Source of the DNA: Serratia sp. FDAARGOS_506
Lineage (GTDB): Bacteria; Pseudomonadota; Gammaproteobacteria; Enterobacterales; Enterobacteriaceae
Direction: 5' to 3'
Assembly (NCBI RefSeq): GCF_003812745.1
Contig: NZ_CP033831.1
Location: 3,162,001 to 3,226,000, forward strand
Length of the DNA stretch: 64,000 bases
In this document: in pieces, positions 11,817 through 21,601 of the stretch
Numbering within the stretch: the first letter of the stretch is position 1
How the letters are laid out: each line of letters opens with the position of its first letter
The notes under the pieces: generated by a model
Seen by the model: only the letters and a program-made list of their open reading frames with translations
The model's database searches: none
What the model was told of the DNA's origin: nothing
Program-made: the position numbers and the translations under genes

Positions 11817-11841
11817 ATCAGAATTGGAGAGTTTTGTTCAC

Positions 11842-13128
11842 ATGGTGGATTCCCTGACGTTACAACCGGTCGCCCTGGTCAATGGCACCGTCAACTTACC
11901 CGGCTCCAAGAGCGTTTCTAACCGCGCTCTGCTGCTGGCGGCGCTGGCGAAAGGAACGACCCGGCTGACCAACCTGCTGGACAGCGATGATGTGCGTCAT
12001 ATGCTGAATGCGTTGCAGGCGTTGGGCGTGAACTATCAGCTTTCCGCCGATCGCACCGTCTGCGAAGTGACCGGCGTGGCCGGGCCGCTGGTGGCCGATC
12101 GGCCGCTGGAACTGTTCCTCGGCAATGCCGGCACCGCGATGCGCCCATTGGCGGCAGCGCTGTGCCTCGGCGAAGGCGACGTGGTGTTGACCGGGGAACC
12201 GCGCATGAAAGAGCGCCCGATCGGCCATCTGGTGGACGCGTTGCGCCAGGGCGGTGCGCAGATTGATTACCTCGAGCAGACCGATTACCCACCGATTCGC
12301 CTGCGCGGCGGCTTCCAGGGCGGCGACGTCACCGTTGACGGTAGCGTCTCCAGCCAGTTCCTGACCGCGTTGCTGATGACCGCGCCGCTGGCACCGCAGG
12401 ATACGCAGATCCATATCAAGGGCGAGTTGGTTTCCAAACCATACATCGACATCACGCTGCACCTGATGCGCACCTTCGGCGTCTCGGTGAGCCACGACAA
12501 CTACCGGGTGTTCCATATCCAGGGGCGCCAGACGTATATCGCGCCGGGTGAGTATCTGGTTGAGGGCGACGCCTCTTCCGCTTCTTACTTCCTGGCGGCG
12601 GCGGCTATCAAGGGCGGCACCGTGCGCGTGACCGGCATCGGCCGTAAAAGCGTGCAGGGCGACACCAGGTTTGCCGATGTGCTGGAGAAAATGGGCGCGC
12701 GCATTACCTGGGGCGACGATTTCATCGAGTGCAGCCGCGGTGAACTGCGCGGCATCGACATGGACATGAACCACATTCCGGACGCGGCGATGACCATCGC
12801 CACCGCGGCGCTGTTCGCCGAGGGGCCGACTACCATCCGCAATATCTACAATTGGCGGGTGAAGGAGACCGACCGTTTGGCGGCGATGGCCACTGAACTG
12901 CGTAAGGTAGGGGCGGAGGTGGACGAAGGCGAGGACTACATTCACGTCGTGCCTCCGGCCAAACTGCAGTTCGCCGAGATCGGCACCTACAACGATCACC
13001 GCATGGCGATGTGTTTCTCGCTGGTGGCGCTGTCGGATACTCCGGTCACCATTCTCGATCCGAAATGCACCGCGAAAACCTTCCCGGACTATTTCGAACA
13101 GCTGGCGCGCATCAGCCAGCCGGCGTAA
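11842..13128 (+). CDS. aroA: 3-phosphoshikimate 1-carboxyvinyltransferase (EPSP synthase)
   Basis: This 428-residue enzyme of the shikimate pathway joins shikimate-3-phosphate and PEP to EPSP. It has two inverse alpha/beta domains, like E. coli AroA (427 aa). Signature blocks are [18 protein letters not shown] near the N terminus and [19 protein letters not shown], where the glycine marks a class I (glyphosate-sensitive) enzyme. VKETDRL and DHRMAM appear near the C terminus. The ATG at 11842 (MVDSLTLQP) aligns with MESLTLQP of E. coli; the in-frame TTG at 11824 overlaps the ribosome site GGAGA and is rejected. Confidence 0.97.
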   Translation: MVDSLTLQPVALVNGTVNLPGSKSVSNRALLLAALAKGTTRLTNLLDSDDVRHMLNALQALGVNYQLSADRTVCEVTGVAGPLVADRPLELFLGNAGTAMRPLAAALCLGEGDVVLTGEPRMKERPIGHLVDALRQGGAQIDYLEQTDYPPIRLRGGFQGGDVTVDGSVSSQFLTALLMTAPLAPQDTQIHIKGELVSKPYIDITLHLMRTFGVSVSHDNYRVFHIQGRQTYIAPGEYLVEGDASSASYFLAAAAIKGGTVRVTGIGRKSVQGDTRFADVLEKMGARITWGDDFIECSRGELRGIDMDMNHIPDAAMTIATAALFAEGPTTIRNIYNWRVKETDRLAAMATELRKVGAEVDEGEDYIHVVPPAKLQFAEIGTYNDHRMAMCFSLVALSDTPVTILDPKCTAKTFPDYFEQLARISQPA

Positions 13129-13148
13129 CCCGTCAAATCGTTTATTTT

Positions 13149-13177
13149 AAGGCCCCTTTGTGGGCCTTTATCGTTTT
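13149..13177 (+). terminator. Intrinsic terminator after aroA
   Basis: A 7-bp stem AAGGCCC/GGGCCTT (13149-13155 and 13162-13168) has a 6-base loop and is followed by TATCGTTTTT. It separates serC-aroA from cmk. The E. coli gene ycaL is absent from this gap. Confidence 0.8.
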
Positions 13178-13255
13178 TAACCGTTGGTGACCGGCGTTTC
13201 TTCTATACTTTTTCGCGGTTGTGCGCTTATTTTCAACAACCGGACAGTTCCAGGG

Positions 13256-13290
13256 TAACAGATCGCCGTAGGGCAGCGTATAATACGCCA
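13256..13290 (+). promoter_or_regulatory. Candidate promoter before cmk-rpsA
   Basis: A perfect -10 TATAAT (13279-13284) sits inside GCGTA-TAA-TACGC, with a weak -35 (TAACAG, 17-bp spacing). It is about 110 bp before the cmk ATG. The poor -35 keeps this tentative. Confidence 0.4.
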
Positions 13291-13394
13291 CCGTATTTGC
13301 CCCTGATTGGGCAGGTGACAGAGAGCGCGGCGCGCGGGCTTAGAGCCGAAGCACGCCGTTTCTCTGTGAGGTTTTCTACCTGAAGGAGAGAGAA

Positions 13395-14084
13395 ATGACG
13401 GCTACAGCCCCGGTGATAACCGTTGATGGACCAAGTGGCGCAGGCAAAGGCACGCTGTGTAAAGCGTTGGCCGAGTCCCTTGGTTGGCGTTTGCTGGATT
13501 CCGGCGCGATCTATCGCGTGCTGGCGCTGGCGGCGTTGCATCATCAGGTGGATATCACTTCTGAGGAAGCGCTGGTTCCGCTGGCCGCACATCTCGATGT
13601 TCGCTTCGTTGCCCAGGACGGCAAGCTGCAGGTGATTTTGGAAGGTGAGGACGTCAGCAATGAGATCCGCACCGAAACCGTCGGCAACACGGCGTCGCAA
13701 GCGGCGGCGTTTCCGCGCGTGCGCGAGGCGCTGTTGCGCCGCCAGCGCGCATTCCGCGAGGCGCCCGGCCTGATTGCCGATGGCCGCGACATGGGCACAG
13801 TGGTGTTCCCGGACGCACCGGTCAAGATTTTCCTCGACGCCAGCTCGGAGGAGCGCGCGCACCGCCGCATGCTGCAGTTGCAGGAGAAGGGCTTTAATGT
13901 TAACTTTGAACGTCTTTTAGCCGAGATAAAGGAACGGGACGACCGTGACCGTAATCGGCCTATCGCGCCTCTGGTGCCCGCTTCTGACGCCCTCGTGCTG
14001 GATTCTACCAGCATGTCGATCGAAGAAGTGATCCGGCAGGCGTTGACGTATGCACAGAAAGTGTTGGCGTTGCCGCAGCAATAA
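13395..14084 (+). CDS. cmk: Cytidylate kinase
   Basis: This 229-residue nucleoside monophosphate kinase phosphorylates CMP and dCMP with ATP. The P-loop is GPSGAGKGT (residues 12-20). [16 protein letters not shown] is the conserved central block, and the lid region RDDRDRNR follows. E. coli Cmk is 227 aa and aligns throughout. The ATG at 13395 follows AGGAGAGAGAA, a strong ribosome site. It is the first gene of the cmk-rpsA-ihfB cluster, in the E. coli order. Confidence 0.97.
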   Translation: MTATAPVITVDGPSGAGKGTLCKALAESLGWRLLDSGAIYRVLALAALHHQVDITSEEALVPLAAHLDVRFVAQDGKLQVILEGEDVSNEIRTETVGNTASQAAAFPRVREALLRRQRAFREAPGLIADGRDMGTVVFPDAPVKIFLDASSEERAHRRMLQLQEKGFNVNFERLLAEIKERDDRDRNRPIAPLVPASDALVLDSTSMSIEEVIRQALTYAQKVLALPQQ

Positions 14085-14141
14085 GCGCGGCGGCGCTATT
14101 GGCTTTTTGTCATATTTGTCATAGCGGTATCGCAATATATC

Positions 14142-14157
14142 GGGTAAAATTTTACCC
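14142..14157. promoter_or_regulatory. Perfect 16-bp palindrome upstream of rpsA
   Basis: GGGTAAAA-TTTTACCC (14142-14157) is perfectly self-complementary with no spacer. It lies between cmk and rpsA, 112 bp before the rpsA ATG. TTGTCA sequences at about 14107 and 14117 could be -35 elements. The binding partner is unknown. Confidence 0.4.
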
Positions 14158-14268
14158 CTGTAACCTTAAACCCTGTCGGCATGGAGCCAATGGCGGGGTA
14201 TGTGAAACAACCCCATTCGGCGGGACGCTAAATGGACGTTAAACTAAAGAACCCTGAAGATTAACAAC

Positions 14269-15942
14269 ATGACTGAATCTTTCGCTCAACTCTTTGAAGA
14301 ATCCTTAAAAGAAATCGAAACCCGCCCGGGTTCCATCGTTCGTGGCGTCGTTGTTGCTATCGACAAAGATATCGTACTGGTTGACGCCGGTCTGAAATCT
14401 GAGTCTGCCATCCCGGCTGAGCAATTCAAAAACGCCCAGGGCGAGCTGGAAATCCAGGTTGGTGACGAAGTTGACGTTGCTCTGGATGCTGTTGAAGACG
14501 GCTTCGGTGAAACCCTGCTGTCCCGTGAGAAAGCTAAGCGTCACGAAGCTTGGATCACGCTGGAAAAAGCCTACGAAGAAGCTGAGACTGTAACCGGTGT
14601 TATCAACGGCAAAGTGAAGGGTGGCTTCACCGTCGAGCTGAACGGCATCCGCGCGTTCCTGCCAGGTTCCCTGGTTGACGTGCGTCCGGTACGTGACACT
14701 CTGCACCTGGAAGGCAAAGAGCTTGAGTTCAAAGTCATCAAGCTGGATCAGAAGCGCAACAACGTTGTCGTTTCTCGCCGTGCGGTTATCGAATCCGAGA
14801 ACAGCGCTGAGCGCGATCAACTGCTGGAAAACCTGCAGGAAGGCATGGAAGTTAAAGGTATCGTTAAGAACCTCACTGACTACGGTGCATTCGTTGATCT
14901 GGGCGGCGTAGACGGCCTGCTGCACATCACTGACATGGCTTGGAAACGCGTTAAGCATCCAAGCGAAATCGTCAACGTTGGCGATGAAATCACTGTTAAA
15001 GTGCTGAAGTTCGACCGCGAGCGTACTCGTGTATCCCTGGGCCTGAAACAGCTGGGCGAAGATCCATGGGTTGCTATCGCGAAACGTTACCCAGAAGGCA
15101 CCAAGCTGACTGGTCGTGTAACCAACCTGACTGATTACGGCTGCTTCGTAGAAATCGAAGAAGGCGTTGAAGGTCTGGTACACGTTTCTGAAATGGATTG
15201 GACCAACAAAAACATCCATCCGTCCAAAGTTGTTAACGTGGGCGACGTAGTGGAAGTTATGGTTCTGGACATCGATGAAGAACGTCGTCGTATCTCCCTG
15301 GGCCTGAAGCAGTGCAAATCCAACCCATGGCAGCAGTTCGCAGAAACCCACAACAAGGGCGACCGCGTTGAAGGTAAAATCAAGTCTATCACTGACTTCG
15401 GTATCTTCATCGGCCTGGACGGCGGCATCGACGGCCTGGTTCACCTGTCTGACATCTCCTGGAACGTTGCAGGCGAAGAAGCAGTACGTGAATACAAGAA
15501 AGGCGACGAAATCGCGGCGGTTGTTCTGCAGGTTGACGCAGAGCGCGAGCGTATCTCCCTGGGCGTGAAGCAGCTGGCTGAAGACCCGTTCAATAACTAC
15601 CTGTCTATGAACAAGAAAGGTGCTATTGTTACTGGTAAAGTCACTGCAGTTGACGCCAAAGGTGCTACAGTTGAATTGGCAGGCGGCGTAGAAGGTTACC
15701 TGCGTGCATCTGAAGCCTCTCGCGACCGCATTGAAGATGCAACTCTGGTTCTGAACGTAGGTGACGAAGTTGAAGCTAAATTCACTGGCGTTGACCGTAA
15801 GAACCGCGTTGTAAGCCTGTCCGTACGTGCTAAGGACGAAGCTGACGAGAAAGACGCCATCGCAACTGTTAACAACAAACAGGAAGAAGGCAACTTCTCT
15901 AACGCAATGGCTGAAGCTTTCAAAGCGGCTAAAGGCGAGTAA
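14269..15942 (+). CDS. rpsA: 30S ribosomal protein S1
   Basis: This 557-residue mRNA-binding ribosomal protein has exactly the E. coli length. Six S1 (OB-fold) repeats run through it, visible as recurring GxVxxxxDYGxFVxxxGVxGLLHxSDM patterns at about residues 21, 105, 190, 277, 364 and 451. The start ATG at 14269 has no real Shine-Dalgarno sequence (CTGAAGATTAACAAC precedes it). This is a known trait of rpsA, whose leader folds and is repressed by free S1. Codons here are the optimal type (GGT, CTG, GTT), unlike the flanking genes, as expected for very high expression. Confidence 0.99.
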   Translation: MTESFAQLFEESLKEIETRPGSIVRGVVVAIDKDIVLVDAGLKSESAIPAEQFKNAQGELEIQVGDEVDVALDAVEDGFGETLLSREKAKRHEAWITLEKAYEEAETVTGVINGKVKGGFTVELNGIRAFLPGSLVDVRPVRDTLHLEGKELEFKVIKLDQKRNNVVVSRRAVIESENSAERDQLLENLQEGMEVKGIVKNLTDYGAFVDLGGVDGLLHITDMAWKRVKHPSEIVNVGDEITVKVLKFDRERTRVSLGLKQLGEDPWVAIAKRYPEGTKLTGRVTNLTDYGCFVEIEEGVEGLVHVSEMDWTNKNIHPSKVVNVGDVVEVMVLDIDEERRRISLGLKQCKSNPWQQFAETHNKGDRVEGKIKSITDFGIFIGLDGGIDGLVHLSDISWNVAGEEAVREYKKGDEIAAVVLQVDAERERISLGVKQLAEDPFNNYLSMNKKGAIVTGKVTAVDAKGATVELAGGVEGYLRASEASRDRIEDATLVLNVGDEVEAKFTGVDRKNRVVSLSVRAKDEADEKDAIATVNNKQEEGNFSNAMAEAFKAAKGE

Positions 15943-15948
15943 TGACGG

Positions 15949-15969
15949 GGGGCGGTTTTTGACCGCCCC
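15949..15969 (+). terminator. Hairpin after rpsA
   Basis: An 8-bp GC-rich stem GGGGCGGT/ACCGCCCC (15949-15956 and 15962-15969) starts 7 bases after the rpsA stop. The only T-run is in the loop, so it is more likely an attenuator or 3'-end protector than a strong terminator; ihfB follows at 36 bp. Confidence 0.5.
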
Positions 15970-16004
15970 GATACGGTAGTTTAGCTGCAAAGCTTGGAGG
16001 TACT

Positions 16005-16289
16005 ATGACCAAGTCTGAACTTATTGAAAGACTTGCTGGCCAGCAATCTCATATTCCGGCGAAGGCCGTTGAGGATGCAGTGAAAGAGATGCTTGAGCAC
16101 ATGGCCGCAACGCTGGCCGAGGGCGAACGCATTGAGATCCGCGGATTCGGCAGTTTTTCTCTTCACTACCGTGCCCCGCGTGTAGGTCGCAACCCGAAAA
16201 CCGGTGACAAAGTTGAGCTGGACGGCAAGTACGTTCCTCACTTCAAACCTGGCAAAGAGTTGCGTGACCGCGCCAATATCTATGGCTAG
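16005..16289 (+). CDS. ihfB: Integration host factor, beta subunit
   Basis: This 94-residue DNA-bending protein pairs with IhfA, is nucleoid associated and takes part in recombination, replication and promoter control. It has the same length as E. coli IhfB and is nearly identical. The beta-arm block [15 protein letters not shown] (with the minor-groove proline) and the end [12 protein letters not shown] are diagnostic. The ATG at 16005 follows TTGGAGGTACT, an excellent ribosome site. It lies just downstream of rpsA, as in E. coli, and is closed by a strong terminator. Confidence 0.98.
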   Translation: MTKSELIERLAGQQSHIPAKAVEDAVKEMLEHMAATLAEGERIEIRGFGSFSLHYRAPRVGRNPKTGDKVELDGKYVPHFKPGKELRDRANIYG

Positions 16290-16329
16290 TCGCTGACTGC
16301 TCATAGCGTTGTTGCTTGTAAAGAATATA

Positions 16330-16358
16330 AAACGGTGCCTTTAAGGCGCCGTTTTTTT
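16330..16358 (+). terminator. Intrinsic terminator after ihfB
   Basis: A 9-bp stem AACGGTGCC/GGCGCCGTT (one G-T wobble; 16331-16339 and 16345-16353 approximately) is followed by seven T residues. Confidence 0.88.
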
Positions 16359-16399
16359 CGCCTGCGATTCTCTGCGAACCGCTCGTGAATTGCGTACTG

Positions 16400-16415
16400 C
16401 ACCGCATTTGCGGTG
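16400..16415. promoter_or_regulatory. Palindrome in the ihfB-comEC gap
   Basis: CACCGCA-TT-TGCGGTG (16400-16415) is a perfect 7-bp inverted repeat with a 2-bp centre. It lies about 145 bp before the comEC coding region, in a 200-bp stretch with no gene. It could be an operator for comEC; the regulator is unknown. Confidence 0.35.
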
Positions 16416-16558
16416 TAGCTGCTGCATCGGCCTCCCTTATCCTGCCATGTTCACCGCATCTCCGTTAAAGCCCGCTGGCGGCGGCATGTCGCCTCAACGA
16501 TCCTGCATGCTTGCCATGACGCGTTTTTGCTGATGGTGGAGCCGATGGGAGAAGAGCG

Positions 16559-18835
16559 ATCAAAATTTCGCTGGATCTGGCGATATTCGCCGTTATCTGC
16601 GGCATCCTGCCGCTGCTGGTTTTACCGCAGTTGCCAGAGCTATGGCTGCTGTGGCCGATGCTGCTTATCGCCGGTTTACTGCTACGCACCCGTTGGTCGT
16701 TCTGCCATTACTTGGCTTGTCTGGGATTGGGATTCATATGGGCGGTTTTCAACGCCGGAAGCCTGCTCGGGCATATGGAGCGCTTAAGCCGCATGCCGGA
16801 TGTGACGGCGGTGGTGCAGGTAAGCAGCGTCGCACTGGAGCCTGCCGCCAGTAAGCAGACGCTGATGCACCTCGAGCGGATCGACGGCCATTGGTTGGTG
16901 CCTGCGCTGGCGTTTACCACGACGTGGGCCCCAGAACGGCAGCGGCTGTGCGCCGGGCAGCGTTGGCAGTTGAAACTGCGTTTACGGCCGGTGCACGGCA
17001 AACTCAATGAAGGCGGTTTTGACAGCCAGCGTTGGGCAATCGCACAGCGTCAACCCTTGACCGCGCAGGTCAGACAGGCTCGCTTGTTGGCGGGGGATTG
17101 CGGCCTGCGCCAGCGCATAATCAGCCATGCGGAAACCAACATCGGTGAATTGCGTTACAAGACGGTGTTGCTGGCGTTGGCGTTTGGGGAACGCACCGCA
17201 CTGGAACAGGCTTTGCGCACGCTAATGCTGAAAACCGGCATTGCACACCTGATGGCTATTTCGGGGCTACATGTGGCGATGGTCGCTATTTTGTTTTGGG
17301 CGGTACTGCGAGCGCTGCAGTTTTTTCTTCCCGCCCATCTGATTGGTTACCGCTTTCCGCTGGTCGCCGGCTGGGTGGCGACGCTGATCTATGTCTGGTT
17401 GGTAGGCGCCCAGCCGCCGGCGGTACGCACCGCGTTGGCGATGACGCTGTGGATGCTGCTGCGCTTGCGCGGCGTTCATTGTTCTTCCTGGCAAGTGTGG
17501 CTGTGGTGCGTCGGGCTGATTTTGCTGTGCGATCCGCTGGCGGTATTATCAGACAGTTTCTGGCTATCGGTGCTGGCGGTGGGCTGCCTGATTTTTTGGT
17601 TCGAATGGGCGCCGCTCGGCGAGCGATTTCGTTCGGCCTGGTATTGGGCGCCGGTACGCTGGCTGCATATTCAGCTGGGCATGACGCTGTTGCTGGTGCC
17701 GATGCAGGTTGCGCTGTTTTTAGGCCTGACGCTGACCTCGCTGCCGGCCAATCTTTGGGCGGTGCCCATTGTCTCATTAGTGACGGTGCCGTTGATTTTG
17801 CTGGCGGTGATCGGCGGCGTCTTCCCCTCGCTAAGTTACGGGCTTTGGTGGTTGGCTGATTTCACGTTGAGCTGGGTGTTTGTGCCGTTGAATTACCTGC
17901 AGCGCGGCTGGGTGGATTTGGGGGCAACCTCGCTGCTGGCCAGCGTAGGGGGCTGGCTTATCGTTATCTGTTGGCGCTTTCATTGGTGGTGGCGTTACGC
18001 ACCGGGGCTGGCGACGATAGCGATATGCTGCGTGCTGTGGCGGGGAAAAGACCCTGGATACCGATGGCGCGTTGACATGCTCGATGTCGGGCACGGCTTG
18101 GCGATGGTGATAGAGCAGAACGGCAAAGGAGTATTGTATGACACCGGCGATCGTTGGCCTGCAGGCAGCGCCGCCGAGCGGCATATTTTGCCGATGCTGA
18201 ACTGGCGAGGCATTGAACTGGAACAGATCATTATCAGCCATGCTCATCTCGATCATATCGGCGGGCTGCCGACGGTACGGAGCGCGTTTCCACAGGCGAC
18301 GGTGCGTAGCCCGATACGCGGCGAGGGACACTTGCCCTGCGTCGCAGGTGAGCGTTGGCGCTGGCAGTCGTTGCAATTCGAGGTGCTGTGGCCGCCGAAA
18401 ACGCTCAAAAGGCCGGTCAATGACGACTCCTGCGTGATTCGTATCGACGATGGGAAATACAGCCTGTTGCTCACCGGTGATGCGGAAAAGAAAGCAGAGG
18501 CGCAGCTGATTCGATTGCGGCGCGATCGCTTAGCGGCCACGGTATTGCAGGTGGGGCATCATGGCAGCAGAACCTCTTCGACGCCGCCGTTTCTGCGCGC
18601 GGTCAATCCTGAGGCGGCGCTGGCGTCAGCATCTCGTTACAACAAATGGCGATTGCCGGCGCGGAAAGTGGTCGCCAGATACCGGGCAAATGGCATTGCA
18701 TGGCGCGATACGACGCGCTCAGGTCAGTTATCGGTACTTTTTTTCGACAACGATTGGCAAATTAAAGGCTTTCGCGAACAATTAATGCCCCGTTGGTACC
18801 ATCAGCGGTTTGGCGTAGAGGGTGATAATGAGTAA
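16559..18835 (+). CDS. comEC: ComEC/Rec2 family DNA-uptake protein (YcaI), unusual start
   Basis: This is a polytopic inner-membrane protein of 758 residues, counted from 16559; E. coli YcaI has 754. It has an N-terminal OB-like segment, a Competence transmembrane domain (LMAISGLHVAMVAILF near residue 235), and a C-terminal metallo-beta-lactamase domain (LDVGHGLAMVI, then SHAHLDHIGG). The conserved N terminus KISLDLAIFAVICGILPLLVL is in frame only from an ATC at 16559. GGAG lies 7 bases before that ATC. The next accepted start, TTG at 16631, would delete the first helix. A TGA at 16517 closes the frame upstream. The role is inner-membrane DNA passage in competent species; in enterobacteria it is unproven. 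Confidence 0.88.
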   Translation: MKISLDLAIFAVICGILPLLVLPQLPELWLLWPMLLIAGLLLRTRWSFCHYLACLGLGFIWAVFNAGSLLGHMERLSRMPDVTAVVQVSSVALEPAASKQTLMHLERIDGHWLVPALAFTTTWAPERQRLCAGQRWQLKLRLRPVHGKLNEGGFDSQRWAIAQRQPLTAQVRQARLLAGDCGLRQRIISHAETNIGELRYKTVLLALAFGERTALEQALRTLMLKTGIAHLMAISGLHVAMVAILFWAVLRALQFFLPAHLIGYRFPLVAGWVATLIYVWLVGAQPPAVRTALAMTLWMLLRLRGVHCSSWQVWLWCVGLILLCDPLAVLSDSFWLSVLAVGCLIFWFEWAPLGERFRSAWYWAPVRWLHIQLGMTLLLVPMQVALFLGLTLTSLPANLWAVPIVSLVTVPLILLAVIGGVFPSLSYGLWWLADFTLSWVFVPLNYLQRGWVDLGATSLLASVGGWLIVICWRFHWWWRYAPGLATIAICCVLWRGKDPGYRWRVDMLDVGHGLAMVIEQNGKGVLYDTGDRWPAGSAAERHILPMLNWRGIELEQIIISHAHLDHIGGLPTVRSAFPQATVRSPIRGEGHLPCVAGERWRWQSLQFEVLWPPKTLKRPVNDDSCVIRIDDGKYSLLLTGDAEKKAEAQLIRLRRDRLAATVLQVGHHGSRTSSTPPFLRAVNPEAALASASRYNKWRLPARKVVARYRANGIAWRDTTRSGQLSVLFFDNDWQIKGFREQLMPRWYHQRFGVEGDNE

Positions 18836-18870
18836 AATAGGCCGCTATTTCTTCCGATGCTGGTATTTGC

Positions 18871-20619
18871 ATGATGAATGATAAAGATCTCTCGACCTGG
18901 CAGACGTTCCGTCGACTCTGGCCGATGATCACTCCTTTTAAGACCGGGCTGATTGTGGCCGCCATTGCGTTGATTATGAACGCAGCGGGGGACACGCTGA
19001 TGCTGTCTCTGCTTAAACCGCTATTGGACGATGGGTTTGGAAAAACCGACAGCAGCGTGCTGGTGTGGATGCCGCTGGCGGTGATTGCGCTGATGCTGAT
19101 GCGCGGCGTGACCAGCTTTGTTTCAAGCTACTGCATTTCCTGGGTTTCCGGCATGGTGGTGATGCAAATGCGCCGCCGTTTGTTTGGCCACATGATGAGA
19201 ATGCCGGTGGCCTTCTTCGATCAGCAGTCCACCGGGACACTGCTGTCGCGCATTACCTATGATTCCGAGCAGGTGGCTTCCTCTTCTTCCAGCGCGCTGG
19301 TGACCGTGGTGCGTGAAGGGGCTTCGATTATTGGCCTGTTCATCATGATGTTCTACTACAGCTGGCAGCTGTCGGTGATCCTGATCGTGCTGGCGCCGAT
19401 CGTTTCCATCGCCATTCGTCTGGTGTCCAAGCGTTTCCGCAACATCAGCAAGAACATGCAGAACACCATGGGGCAGGTGACCACCAGCGCCGAACAGATG
19501 CTGAAAGGCCATAAAGAAGTGCTGATCTTCGGTGGCCAACAGGTGGAAACCGAGCGCTTCAACTCGGTGAGCAACCGCATGCGTCAACAGGGCATGAAAC
19601 TGGTCTCCGCGTCTTCCATTTCCGATCCGATCATTCAGCTGATCGCTTCGCTGGCCTTGGCGTTCGTGCTGTTTGCCGCCAGCTTCCCAAGCGTGATGGA
19701 AACCCTGACCGCCGGGACTATCACCGTGGTGTTCTCGTCGATGATCGCGCTGATGCGTCCGCTGAAGTCGCTGACCAACGTGAATGCCCAGTTCCAGCGT
19801 GGGATGGCGGCCTGCCAGACACTGTTCTCTATTCTGGATATGGAACAGGAAAAAGACACCGGCACCCGCGAAGTGAAGCGTGCGAAAGGCGACATCGAAT
19901 TCCGCAACGTCACCTTCTACTACCCGGGCAAAGAAACGCCGGCGCTGCGTGATATCAACCTGAAAATTGCCGAAGGCAAGACCGTAGCACTGGTGGGACG
20001 CTCGGGTTCGGGCAAATCCACCATCGCCAACCTGCTGACGCGTTTCTATGATATCCAGGAAGGCGAAATCCTGATGGACGGCCACGATCTGCGCGAATAT
20101 ACCCTGGCCTCACTGCGTAATCAGGTGGCGCTGGTCTCGCAAAACGTGCACCTGTTTAACGACACCATCGCCAACAACATCGCCTATGCGCGCGAGAGCG
20201 AATACAGCCGCGAGCAGATTGAGAAAGCGGCCGAAATGGCGTACGCGATGGACTTCATCAACAAGATGGAGAACGGCCTGGATACGGTGATTGGCGAAAA
20301 TGGCGTGATGCTGTCAGGCGGCCAACGCCAGCGTATCGCCATCGCGCGCGCGCTGCTGCGCGACTGCCCGATCCTAATCCTCGACGAGGCGACTTCTGCG
20401 CTGGATACCGAGTCCGAGCGTGCCATTCAGGCCGCGCTGGACGAACTGCAGAAAGATCGCACTTCGCTGGTGATCGCGCACCGTCTGTCTACGATTGAGA
20501 AGGCGGACGAGATCCTGGTGGTGGAGGACGGCCGCATCGTTGAACGCGGCGAGCACGCCGCACTGCTTGAACAGCAGGGCGCTTATGCGCAGCTGCATCG
20601 CATGCAGTTTGGCCAATAA
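18871..20619 (+). CDS. msbA: Lipid A export ATP-binding/permease protein MsbA
   Basis: This 582-residue ABC half-transporter works as a homodimer, flipping core-lipid A from the inner to the outer leaflet of the inner membrane. It has the same length as E. coli MsbA. Six transmembrane helices fill the first ~320 residues. The ATPase domain carries Walker [10 protein letters not shown] (around 376-384), signature LSGGQRQR, Walker [13 protein letters not shown] and the switch histidine in VIAHRLS. The ATG at 18871 is one residue before a second Met. Its stop overlaps the lpxK start by one base (TAATG), so the two are translationally coupled. Confidence 0.98.
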   Translation: MMNDKDLSTWQTFRRLWPMITPFKTGLIVAAIALIMNAAGDTLMLSLLKPLLDDGFGKTDSSVLVWMPLAVIALMLMRGVTSFVSSYCISWVSGMVVMQMRRRLFGHMMRMPVAFFDQQSTGTLLSRITYDSEQVASSSSSALVTVVREGASIIGLFIMMFYYSWQLSVILIVLAPIVSIAIRLVSKRFRNISKNMQNTMGQVTTSAEQMLKGHKEVLIFGGQQVETERFNSVSNRMRQQGMKLVSASSISDPIIQLIASLALAFVLFAASFPSVMETLTAGTITVVFSSMIALMRPLKSLTNVNAQFQRGMAACQTLFSILDMEQEKDTGTREVKRAKGDIEFRNVTFYYPGKETPALRDINLKIAEGKTVALVGRSGSGKSTIANLLTRFYDIQEGEILMDGHDLREYTLASLRNQVALVSQNVHLFNDTIANNIAYARESEYSREQIEKAAEMAYAMDFINKMENGLDTVIGENGVMLSGGQRQRIAIARALLRDCPILILDEATSALDTESERAIQAALDELQKDRTSLVIAHRLSTIEKADEILVVEDGRIVERGEHAALLEQQGAYAQLHRMQFGQ

Positions 20620-21599
20620 TGATTGAGCGCATCTGGTCCGGCGGTTCGCTGCTTTATCTGGCGCTGCTGCCGCTCTCCTGGCTGTATGGCCTGTTCAGCT
20701 GGCTGATTCGTCTCAGTTACCGTTGTGGCCTGCGCAAAAGTTGGCGCGCGCCGGTGCCGGTGGTGGTGGTGGGCAACCTCACTGCCGGCGGCAACGGCAA
20801 AACGCCGATGGTGATCTGGCTGGTAGAACACCTACAGCAGCGAGGCTATCGCGTTGGCGTGGTCTCGCGCGGCTACGGCGGCAAGTCGGCGGTCTATCCC
20901 CTGGTGCTCAATCAGAATACCTCGACCCGCGAGGCAGGGGATGAGCCGGTGCTGATTTATCAGCGCACCGGCGCGCCCGTGGCGATCGCACCCAAGCGAG
21001 CCGAGGCGGTGCAGGCTTTGCTGCAACAACAGCCGCTGGATGCGATCATCACCGACGACGGTTTACAGCATTATGCCTTACAGCGTGATTTTGAGCTGGT
21101 GGTCATCGACGGCGTGCGTCGTTTCGGCAACGGCTGGTGGTTACCGGCCGGGCCGATGCGCGAGCGTGCCGCGCGGCTTGGCAGCGTCGATGCGCGCATC
21201 GCCAATGGCGGCGTGGCGCAGGCCGGGGAGATCGCCATGCGCCTGCAGGCGCGTGAAGCGGTAAACCTGCTTAGTGGTGAACGTCGCCCGGCGGCCGAGC
21301 TGCCGCGCGTGGTGGCGATGGCGGGCATCGGTCATCCGCCGCGTTTCTTCGCGACGTTGGAAAAGCTGAACGTCGAGGTGGTGCAGGAAGTGGCGTTTGC
21401 CGATCATCAGGAATATCAGCGGGCGCAGCTGGCGGCGCTGGTTACCGCAGAGCAAACGCTGCTGATGACGGAGAAGGACGCGGTGAAGTGTCGCGCCTTT
21501 GCCCAGCCCAATTGGTGGTATCTGCCGGTTGATGCGGTGCTACCGTCCGCTCAGGCTGAGCAGCTGCTGCAGGATATCGAATCCCTGCTGTCTAAGTAA
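20619..21599 (+). CDS. lpxK: Tetraacyldisaccharide 4'-kinase
   Basis: This 326-residue membrane-associated kinase adds the 4'-phosphate to disaccharide-1-P, making lipid IVA, the sixth step of lipid A synthesis. An N-terminal hydrophobic helix anchors it to the inner membrane. The P-loop [11 protein letters not shown] (52-62) and [12 protein letters not shown] are conserved, with [13 protein letters not shown] after them. It overlaps msbA by one base, as the lipid A kinase and its exporter are coupled. Its stop is 2 bases from the end of the converging ydcJ gene, leaving no room for a terminator. Confidence 0.97.
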   Translation: MIERIWSGGSLLYLALLPLSWLYGLFSWLIRLSYRCGLRKSWRAPVPVVVVGNLTAGGNGKTPMVIWLVEHLQQRGYRVGVVSRGYGGKSAVYPLVLNQNTSTREAGDEPVLIYQRTGAPVAIAPKRAEAVQALLQQQPLDAIITDDGLQHYALQRDFELVVIDGVRRFGNGWWLPAGPMRERAARLGSVDARIANGGVAQAGEIAMRLQAREAVNLLSGERRPAAELPRVVAMAGIGHPPRFFATLEKLNVEVVQEVAFADHQEYQRAQLAALVTAEQTLLMTEKDAVKCRAFAQPNWWYLPVDAVLPSAQAEQLLQDIESLLSK

Positions 21600-21601
21600 C
21601 C

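Noticed and set aside
14305-15990. A 561-codon frame antisense to rpsA
   Set aside because: Shadow caused by the strong codon bias of rpsA; no start signal and no family resemblance.
16527-16787. An 86-codon frame overlapping the comEC start in another frame
   Set aside because: It starts at TTG, has no ribosome site, and loses to the conserved ComEC frame that covers the same DNA.
20619-20619. msbA-lpxK one-base overlap as a possible frameshift or fusion
   Set aside because: TAATG stop-start overlap is a normal coupling arrangement; both proteins have full family length.
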